The notes under the pieces: model-generated
Told to the model about the DNA's origin: nothing
The model's database searches: none
What the model saw: only the letters and a program-made list of their open reading frames with translations
NCBI GenBank assembly: GCA_964370795.1
Contig: CAYJME010000204.1
Span: 1 to 5,930, forward strand
DNA length: 5,930 nucleotides
Origin: JAHFOW01 sp964370795
GTDB lineage: Bacteria > Planctomycetota > Brocadiia > Brocadiales > Brocadiaceae
Direction: 5' to 3'
Shown here: one piece after another, positions 1 to 4,035 of the stretch
How positions within the stretch are numbered: position 1 is the stretch's first letter
Layout: every line of letters starts with the position of its first letter
Translations under genes and position numbers: made by a program

Positions 1-947
1 CCAACGTCGCTGCCACCTAATCCGGAAACTATTTCGCCAAACGTATAACCCCTTCTTGTCTTGTTATCTTTGAAAATAGCGGATGTCTCCCAACTCACGA
101 AGCCTGAATCTACCTGACTTGCAGAGTTCGGCAATGGAAGGGACACATTATCAAACTTCTTTTTATATTTCTTGCCATGCTCAATAAAAATTTCGCTATG
201 GTCTAAATTGTACCCTATTTGAAGCAGATGGTGGTCATCAGGACAACCATCGGTCAAACCGTTGCCCCAACCGAAAACGAATCCACGCGGGAGTATGGCA
301 ACGGTCTTACTGGCAGCAAAATCAGGATTCTGGAGAAACGTAGGAAAAGATGAAAGAGCAGTCGTAGCTCCTTCGTTAACAGCGCCAAAGAAATTTGTTT
401 CAAGGGGATCGCGGGAATCACAGCCATCTTTATGGTCAACCGTGAGATTAATGTTTGAGGGGTTCCAGGCGACAACCGTGTAATTGTAGCACCAGCTATA
501 TTCGTCATCGAAATTATCGTCCGAAAGCACACCATCAGCCTCCCATTTCAGAGTTCGGCCCTCCAGTCTGATGTTTCGAATCAAGGTTCCTAGTCCTGCG
601 ACATGGTGGTCTTTGTGAAGGTATTGCAAATGCCAGCCGTTAAGAAAAACGGTAGCGTTGGTAGCGTATGACGGAATGTCCAGGCTTTGTTCAACCTTTA
701 GAACATCTTCTTTTCCCGATTTATTTGATTCCGCGCATCCATGTCCATGATACACAATTATCGTCCCTTGCTCTTCAAATACCACGGTTCGATCTTCAGA
801 AGTTAAGTCTGTAAGCGGAGCGTCCGGAATCAAGCCACATAGAGTAGTAACCGGAGGGCAATATGTGCATGACCCCAAAAGAGCTGCGATTAGAACTCCA
901 AGTAAAGCCAAAAAAGCCCGTCTATGATATAAGTTTTTTGTATCCAT
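1..947 (-). CDS. Putative secreted lipoprotein of unknown function (partial, 3' end off window)
   Basis: An uninterrupted minus-strand frame runs from ATG at 947 to the left edge: 315 full codons with no stop. The start is fixed by a strong ribosome-binding site, AAGGAGGA, 7 bases upstream. The N-terminus reads MDTKNLYHRRAFLALLGVL, then a hydrophobic stretch ending in LLGSC, so Cys27 would be the lipidated residue of a lipoprotein signal peptide. The Arg9-Arg10 pair followed by A-F-L resembles a loose twin-arginine motif, so Tat export is possible. The mature part is rich in aromatic residues, Asp, Gly and Asn, has several more cysteines (about residues 30, 37, 71, 153, 175, 235) and no further membrane segment, as expected of an extracytoplasmic beta-rich protein. 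I do not recognise the family. It follows an attC-like segment in the same orientation, so it is probably the body of the next integron cassette. The frame is clean throughout, so it looks intact as far as seen. Confidence 0.8.
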   Translation of the reverse strand, partial: MDTKNLYHRRAFLALLGVLIAALLGSCTYCPPVTTLCGLIPDAPLTDLTSEDRTVVFEEQGTIIVYHGHGCAESNKSGKEDVLKVEQSLDIPSYATNATVFLNGWHLQYLHKDHHVAGLGTLIRNIRLEGRTLKWEADGVLSDDNFDDEYSWCYNYTVVAWNPSNINLTVDHKDGCDSRDPLETNFFGAVNEGATTALSSFPTFLQNPDFAASKTVAILPRGFVFGWGNGLTDGCPDDHHLLQIGYNLDHSEIFIEHGKKYKKKFDNVSLPLPNSASQVDSGFVSWETSAIFKDNKTRRGYTFGEIVSGLGGSDV

Positions 948-954
948 CTTATTT

Positions 955-962
955 TCCTCCTT
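955..962 (-). promoter_or_regulatory. Strong ribosome-binding site of the lipoprotein gene
   Basis: AAGGAGGA on the minus strand lies 7 bases before the ATG at 947. It is a near-perfect Shine-Dalgarno match and decides the start codon. Confidence 0.85.
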
Positions 963-983
963 CTTCGTAAAATTAATAATCTG

Positions 984-1105
984 ATTTAACTCCATCCTAC
1001 CTTTAATGAATCAGGGATTAGCGAGTAGCCGCGCCTTTGATCCTCCGAACGCACAGAAGTATCTGACGTACCAAGTTCAGCGTCCGCTGCAACGCGTTGT
1101 TGGGC
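984..1105 (-). other. attC-like recombination site between two putative integron cassettes (probably degenerate)
   Basis: On the minus strand the segment begins with GCCCAAC (1105-1099), which fits the inverse core RYYYAAC. It ends with GTTAAAT (990-984), which fits the core GTTRRRY, 122 bases in all; attC sites are usually about 57-141 bases. It starts 11 bases after the stop of the upstream gene and ends 36 bases before the next start codon, both genes pointing the same way, as in a cassette array. The inner left arm (AACGCGTTGCAGCGGACGC) resembles attC left arms. The short blocks GCG, AGC and CGC could pair with GCG, GCT and CGC in the right arm around 1018-1034. The L' arm next to GTTAAAT does not pair with the left arm, so the 3' side may be decayed or rearranged. 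The GCCCAA/TTGGGC complementarity with the cassette start at 2097-2102 is the best support. Confidence 0.5.
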
Positions 1106-1116
1106 TGCCCCTCGAT

Positions 1117-1773
1117 TCAAAATGGCACTTCTTCCAAATCCTGCGCTGGTTTTTTATGTCGAAGTAGAAATCGATCTTGGTTGTTAAGCAACCAGTCCAT
1201 GCCTTTGTCAGTTAAAGAATAAACCGCGAAAGGCTCTCCATTCTGATCTACGTCTTCTTCCATGTTCAACAAATCTTTTTTCTGGAGTGATGTGAGTCCC
1301 TGCATGACAGCGATTCTCGTGTAACCAGCGCGCTCCATATCCTGACGTATTGACCAAGCTGAAATTCGCCCCATCGGCTTTTCTATATTGCTCGCAACGG
1401 TTGTAAGAGTGACAATTTCATGTTGTGTGAGTCCTTCTACATTGGCAATGGGCGATAACTCAGACGCTTTTTCGATACTTTCTTCTTTCTTCAATATTGC
1501 TTGAAGTCGTTGTATGATAGACGACTTCATCTCCTCGAAGTCGCGCGCAGACTCTGTCTTATACCGAATGATCGAACGGTACTGGATATCAAAGGGGAAG
1601 CGAAGGTCTGGATTATGTGAACACACAAGTACGACTTCCTTTCTTGCGGCAATAGCGTACCCAAGTTCAAACCAGATGTTCGGATTATGCGTACTGATGT
1701 TGGCTAGACAGGCCTCCGACTTCCTTATGCCGTCTTCGATCTGATCTACAGGGTACTTGCCGACGGATCGCGA
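1117..1773 (-). other. Open 3' fragment of the disrupted NDT/TIR-like gene
   Basis: This stop-to-stop frame (218 codons before the TGA at 1117) carries most of the Rossmann-like domain and the whole C-terminal domain. The only start-like codon near its beginning is a GTG at 1626, which lies inside the conserved core: it would begin after NPNIWFELGYAIA and lacks a ribosome-binding site. A 169-residue product from there would lack the putative catalytic Glu. I read it as a remnant, not a separate gene. Confidence 0.7.
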
Positions 1774-1789
1774 TCAACTCGATACGGCT

Positions 1790-1843
1790 CTAGACTAGCC
1801 CGACTTTCGCAATTCGCCTCCAAAAATTGTTATTATTTGGCAT
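1790..1843 (-). other. Mini-ORF reading out of the MITE-like element (17 codons)
   Basis: ATG at 1843 is preceded by AAGGAG (1853-1848) with a short 4-base spacer. It encodes MPNNNNFWRRIAKVGLV and stops at TAG just outside the element. It reads through the terminal repeat towards the host gene, but in a frame that does not join the downstream coding sequence. It could be a translation-start cassette carried by the element or a relic of a parent IS; no function can be assigned. Confidence 0.35.
1799..1816 (+). repeat. Terminal inverted repeat of the MITE-like element (low-coordinate end)
   Basis: cccgactttcgcaattcg is the inverted copy of 1953-1970 with one mismatch (t versus c in the seventh position). 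It directly abuts CTAG at 1795-1798. Confidence 0.8.
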
Positions 1844-1881
1844 GTATCTCCTTGTAAACATTGACGTTATGGGTTAATTTT

Positions 1882-1911
1882 AAAAAACGGCTTGTAGTGC
1901 CGACTTTTTTT
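1882..1911. terminator. Hairpin with A-run and T-run, possible bidirectional intrinsic terminator inside the element
   Basis: A short CGGC/GCCG stem (1888-1891 with 1899-1902, loop 1892-1898) is flanked by six A (1882-1887) and seven T (1905-1911). Either strand therefore presents a GC stem followed by a T tract. The 4-bp core is weak, though the A/T tracts could extend the pairing. If active it would stop minus-strand transcription inside the interrupted gene. Confidence 0.45.
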
Positions 1912-1945
1912 ATGACCCCTTGAATTTGCTGGCTTAGCGGCTTGT

Positions 1946-2062
1946 CTAACCTCGAATTGCGAAGGTCGGGCTAGCATTGCGAATCGCTGAGTCAATGATG
2001 TCTTCATATCTCTTATCGAAAGGACCTGCGTCAAAAGATTGAATAACAAAGCATGTCACCAT
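1946..2062 (-). other. 5' fragment of the disrupted NDT/TIR-like gene, ending inside the inserted element
   Basis: From ATG 2062 the frame encodes the first 30 native residues, runs into the inserted element and stops at TAG (1948-1946), giving a 38-residue product. The tail SPTFAIRG is encoded by the element's terminal repeat. It is too short to fold as a Rossmann domain and is probably non-functional. Confidence 0.75.
1953..1970 (-). repeat. Terminal inverted repeat of the MITE-like element (high-coordinate end)
   Basis: On the minus strand this reads CCCGACCTTCGCAATTCG, the partner of the repeat at 1799-1816. It abuts the second CTAG at 1971-1974. Confidence 0.8.
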
Positions 2063-2068
2063 TTAATT

Positions 2069-2072
2069 CTCC
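2069..2072 (-). promoter_or_regulatory. Ribosome-binding site of the disrupted NDT/TIR-like gene
   Basis: GGAG on the minus strand lies 6 bases before ATG 2062, in the context TTGGAGAATTAAATG. It supports 2062 as the original start. Confidence 0.65.
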
Positions 2073-2096
2073 AATCAGATTTAAAATCCCCGAAGC

Positions 2097-2103
2097 AGCC
2101 CAA
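2097..2103 (-). other. Putative cassette start core site (GTTRRRY)
   Basis: The minus strand reads GTTGGGC, a match to the integron core GTTRRRY, 34 bases before the start codon at 2062. The first six bases of an integrated cassette (here TTGGGC) should complement the start of its own attC inverse core (here GCCCAA at 1105-1100). That holds exactly, and the match extends to ten bases (GTTGGGCTGC / GCAGCCCAAC). The sequence beyond 2103 is AT-rich and does not look like another attC, so the upstream side may be an attI-like or secondary integration site. Confidence 0.5.
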
Positions 2104-2108
2104 CATGG

Positions 2109-2114
2109 ATTATA
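2109..2114 (-). promoter_or_regulatory. Possible -10 box for leftward transcription of the cassettes
   Basis: A perfect TATAAT lies on the minus strand just outside the putative cassette boundary and would start transcripts near 2102. No good -35 hexamer sits 16-18 bases upstream (AAAATA-like sequence only). In integrons a promoter outside the array (Pc) drives the first cassettes, so the position is suggestive, but the region is so AT-rich that chance matches are likely. Confidence 0.35.
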
Positions 2115-2283
2115 TCGCCTATATGCGGTATTATTTTACGGCTATTTATATATTTCATATTGTAAACATATAGAAATACGTATTTTATGTCAAGGAATAA
2201 AAATTTATAAGGAATTTAAAGATATATTTTTTTATAATAAAAAAGTATGTAAGTAATAACTAACATAATCTGTTTTAGAATTG

Positions 2284-2313
2284 TTGTGATATTACCGGTA
2301 TCTATCAAATTAT
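2284..2313 (+). promoter_or_regulatory. Candidate promoter of the tetR-efflux operon
   Basis: TTGTGA (2284-2289) and AATTAT (2308-2313), 18 bases apart, form a weak sigma-70-like pair. A transcript would start about 10 bases before ATG 2331. There is no Shine-Dalgarno sequence before that ATG, which fits a short-leader or leaderless message. Other AT-rich promoter candidates exist upstream. Confidence 0.3.
2288..2306. promoter_or_regulatory. Candidate TetR-family operator
   Basis: GATATTACCGGTATCTATC contains a perfect TACCGGTA palindrome (2293-2300) with GATA and TATC arms outside it, spaced slightly unevenly. It lies between the candidate -35 and -10 boxes, 25-43 bases before the regulator start. 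TetR-family repressors usually bind such palindromes at their own promoters; binding here is inference. Confidence 0.4.
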
Positions 2314-2330
2314 GTCTGTGAATAGATTTT

Positions 2331-2912
2331 ATGAATACAAAAGATAAAATCCTTGAAAGTGGACTAAAACTCTTTTCGAAAAAAGGCTATCTGGGCGCAA
2401 CGACACGAGAGATTGCAAAGGATGCCGGTATTGCTGAAATTACCCTCTTCCGGCACTTTCCCTCAAAGGAGAAACTCTTTGAAGAGGTGATAAATATCCA
2501 TTCATTTCTTCCCGCCCTGAAAGGACTTCTTTCCGAGATTGCGGGGTTTTCATACGAAGAAGGGCTCCGGATGATTGCGAAAAGATTTCTGGATTCTCTT
2601 GCTGAGAGAAAAGACCTGGTGCGCATAATGCATTCGGAAATACACCGGTATAACGAAAAGATACACAAGATTTACCTTTCCATTATCCATGAAACACTGA
2701 AAACCCTTGCGTCCTACTTTGCCGATATGCAAAAGAAGGGGACGGTGAGAAATTTTGACACAGAATTAGGGGCGCGGGCATTTCTTGGAATGTTTTTTTC
2801 ATATTTTGACGCAGAGAATTTCCTGCTGCTGAAGAAATACAAACGTACCGATACGGACACGATTATTAAAGAATTTGTGGCTATCTTCATCAAAGGAACA
2901 ATAAAGGAATAG
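2331..2912 (+). CDS. TetR/AcrR-family transcriptional regulator of the efflux operon
   Basis: A 193-residue protein, the usual size for TetR regulators. Residues 4-50 form the N-terminal helix-turn-helix domain: KDKILESGLKLFSKKGY, then ATTREIAKDAGIAEITLFRHF with the recognition helix at about 34-43, and PSKEKLF after it. The rest is helical and variable, as expected of the ligand-binding and dimerisation domain (for example LGMFFSYFDAENF around 146-158). ATG 2331 is the natural start because the TetR motif begins within a few residues; no good ribosome-binding site precedes it. The stop lies 4 bases before the adaptor gene, so the regulator is the first gene of the operon and probably represses its own transcription, released by a pump substrate. 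Ligand unknown. A repressor is most likely, though TetR proteins can also activate. Confidence 0.94.
   Translation: MNTKDKILESGLKLFSKKGYLGATTREIAKDAGIAEITLFRHFPSKEKLFEEVINIHSFLPALKGLLSEIAGFSYEEGLRMIAKRFLDSLAERKDLVRIMHSEIHRYNEKIHKIYLSIIHETLKTLASYFADMQKKGTVRNFDTELGARAFLGMFFSYFDAENFLLLKKYKRTDTDTIIKEFVAIFIKGTIKE
2903..2908 (+). promoter_or_regulatory. Ribosome-binding site of the adaptor gene inside the end of tetR
   Basis: AAAGGA lies 8 bases before ATG 2917 and overlaps the last codons of the regulator. It favours ATG 2917 over the in-frame ATG at 2932, which has no such site, and suggests translational coupling. Confidence 0.6.
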
Positions 2913-2916
2913 GATC

Positions 2917-4035
2917 ATGTATGTGCGTTTTATGGTAAGGCGCTGTTTTATTTTGGGAATGGCAACTCTTGTAACTGCCTGTTCTCATAAACCTGAAGGG
3001 AAACCTGCGACGCCGGCTCGTGTACCGGTTACCGCGTCAGTTGTTGTGCAAAAAGATGTTCCCATCCAGGTACAAACCATTGGAAATGTGGAAGCATATT
3101 CTACCGTTACGGTGAAAACGCGGGTTGAGGGTGAACTTTCATCGGTGTATTTTAAAGAAGGTCAGGAAGTGAAAAAAGGGGCGCTTCTCTTTGTAATTGA
3201 CCCTCGCCCTTTTAAATCATCGCTCAACCAGTTCGAAGCCAATCTGGCAAGAGATAGGGCTCTATTGAAAAAGGCAGAGACGGATACCCTCCGCTATGAA
3301 GAGTTGTTTAAAAAAGGCGTTGTATCGAAACAAGAATACGACCAGTATCAAACCAGTTTTGAAGCCCTCGGGGCGACGGTGAAGGCGGATGAGGCAGCTG
3401 TGGTAAACGCAAAACTCCAGCTTGGATATTGCTCTATTCGTTCTCCCGTCAATGGACGTATCGGAAAACTTATGGTTAATCAGGGTAATATGGTCAAGGC
3501 CAATGATACCGTCCTGGTTACCATTAATCAGACTAAGCCGATATATGTAACATTTGCTTTACCTGAACAGGAATTACCGGAGATCAGGAAATATATGAAT
3601 CAGAGAAATCTGAGGATAGAGGCAATTGTCCCTAAAAATGAAGCGAATCCATCTGTTGGAGAATTAACCTTCTTAAATAACGAAGTCGATGTTTCAACGG
3701 GTACAATTTCGCTTAAAGCAATCTTTGCCAACGAGGATGAATTCCTCTGGCCTAAGCAATTTGTTACCGTGGCGATAACATACACAACACAACACGACGC
3801 CGTGGTAATCCCTTCTCAGGCAATCCAAACGGGACAGGAAGGCAAATACGTTTATGTCATTAAACCTGACTTGACGGTAGAATCCCGTCCCGTTGCCACG
3901 GGAAATACCGTAAACCAGGAAACGGTTATCACGAGCGGACTTCAGCCGGGAGAAAAGGTGGTTACCGAGGGTCAGCTTCGCCTGATCCCTGGAAGCGCTG
4001 TAGAAATTAAAAATGACGGAGGAAAGAATTCTTGA
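2917..4035 (+). CDS. RND efflux periplasmic adaptor (membrane-fusion protein), MdtA/AcrA type, lipoprotein
   Basis: A 372-residue adaptor that links an inner-membrane RND pump to an outer-membrane channel. The signal peptide ends in LVTAC, so Cys22 is the probable lipidated residue. Domains in order: first half of the biotinyl-lipoyl-like domain at about 60-98 (VKTRVEGELSSVYFKEGQ and a VIDPRPF end); coiled-coil hairpin at about 100-168, with VVSKQEYDQYQ between its helices; second lipoyl half at about 170-200 (CSIRSPVNGRIGKLMVNQG); beta-barrel at about 205-290; and membrane-proximal domain at about 295-365 (VVIPSQAIQ, then LQPGEKVVTEGQLRL). Length and motif order match MdtA, MexE and AcrA relatives. 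Lipid anchoring resembles AcrA and MexA rather than some non-acylated adaptors. It lies between the regulator and pump genes with almost no spacing, so the three are cotranscribed. Confidence 0.96.
   Translation: MYVRFMVRRCFILGMATLVTACSHKPEGKPATPARVPVTASVVVQKDVPIQVQTIGNVEAYSTVTVKTRVEGELSSVYFKEGQEVKKGALLFVIDPRPFKSSLNQFEANLARDRALLKKAETDTLRYEELFKKGVVSKQEYDQYQTSFEALGATVKADEAAVVNAKLQLGYCSIRSPVNGRIGKLMVNQGNMVKANDTVLVTINQTKPIYVTFALPEQELPEIRKYMNQRNLRIEAIVPKNEANPSVGELTFLNNEVDVSTGTISLKAIFANEDEFLWPKQFVTVAITYTTQHDAVVIPSQAIQTGQEGKYVYVIKPDLTVESRPVATGNTVNQETVITSGLQPGEKVVTEGQLRLIPGSAVEIKNDGGKNS
4018..4023 (+). promoter_or_regulatory. Ribosome-binding site of the RND pump gene
   Basis: GGAGGA lies 8 bases before the TTG at 4032, inside the last codons of the adaptor gene. 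It supports a TTG start overlapping the adaptor's TGA. Confidence 0.8.

Larger units (their letters stand above)
1799..1970. mobile_element. MITE-like non-autonomous element, 172 bp, with 18-bp terminal inverted repeats
   Basis: The ends are inverted repeats cccgactttcgcaattcg (1799-1816) and cgaattgcgaaggtcggg (1953-1970), matching at 17 of 18 positions. Both ends are flanked by CTAG (1795-1798 and 1971-1974), a 4-bp target duplication or, as CTAG is palindromic, a 2-bp TA duplication. Deleting the element plus one CTAG leaves AATGCTAGTCTAGAGCC, which reads N-A-S-L-E-P in the frame of the interrupted gene; this is strong evidence for insertion. The element has no room for a transposase, so it would be moved in trans. 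A TA duplication would suggest an IS630/Tc1-mariner relative, and a CTAG duplication another IS family; the sequence does not decide. Inside lie an A/T-flanked hairpin, a repeated CGGCTTGT (1888-1895, 1938-1945) and an outward-reading ribosome-binding site with ATG near the low-coordinate end. Confidence 0.78.
1117..2062 (-). pseudogene. Disrupted nucleoside 2-deoxyribosyltransferase/TIR-like protein with winged-helix-like C-terminus
   Basis: The start is ATG at 2062 with GGAG 6 bases upstream. The frame gives 30 family-like residues (MVTCFVIQSFDAGPF..., DKRYEDII) and is then cut by a 172-bp element at 1799-1970. Beyond it the frame resumes as SLEPYRVDRDPSAS and meets a one-base deletion near 1755. 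It continues as PVDQIEDGIRKSEACLANIS, NPNIWFELGYAIA and KEVVLVCS to a TGA at 1117-1119. With both lesions repaired the protein has about 256 residues. Residues 1 to about 130 form a Rossmann-like NDT/TIR-like domain; the Glu of FELG (about residue 74) sits where NDT-type enzymes carry their catalytic glutamate. About residues 155-245 look like a winged-helix domain (LTQHEIVTLTTVA, then SLQKKDLL and YSLTDKGMDWL). Relatives are thought to cleave N-glycosidic bonds in nucleotides or act as defence effectors; the activity here is inference. The gene lies between cassette-like boundaries, so it is probably a decayed integron cassette. Confidence 0.85.
2104..2330. other. AT-rich intergenic region with palindromes between cassette-like region and efflux operon
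   Basis: No convincing gene lies here. It contains an imperfect hairpin at 2151-2178 (TATTTC/GAAATA plus ATAT/ATAT around a 7-base loop, one bulged A). It also has a perfect 12-bp palindrome AAATACGTATTT at 2174-2185 and a near-palindrome of T and A tracts at 2228-2244 that includes TATAAT (2233-2238). Promoters for both flanking transcription units should lie here. Composition changes abruptly near 2100, consistent with a junction between acquired and resident DNA. Confidence 0.5.

Noticed and set aside
254..535. Frames on both strands inside the lipoprotein gene
   Set aside because: They lie within the 947-base frame that has a signal peptide and strong ribosome-binding site, and show no protein-like features themselves.
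1117..1626. A 169-residue stand-alone protein from GTG 1626
   Set aside because: The frame stays open to 1773 and carries conserved family sequence upstream of the GTG. There is no ribosome-binding site, and the start would fall in the middle of the Rossmann core. It is the 3' part of a broken gene.
1944..1950. GTCTAAC as an additional integron core (RYYYAAC)
   Set aside because: It lies inside the MITE-like element, just inside its terminal repeat. No partner core or attC-like arms lie at a suitable distance.
1867..2049. A 60-codon minus-strand frame
   Set aside because: It is an off-frame shadow of the 5' gene fragment running into the MITE-like element, with a TTG start and low-complexity basic sequence.
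2233..2238. TATAAT as the promoter -10 box of the regulator gene
   Set aside because: No acceptable -35 sequence lies 16-18 bases upstream, and the box sits in T/A tracts where chance matches are expected. It is kept only as part of the intergenic description.
2053..2256. A 67-codon plus-strand frame
   Set aside because: It overlaps the start of the minus-strand gene, crosses the composition junction, has no ribosome-binding site and shows AT-driven amino acid content.
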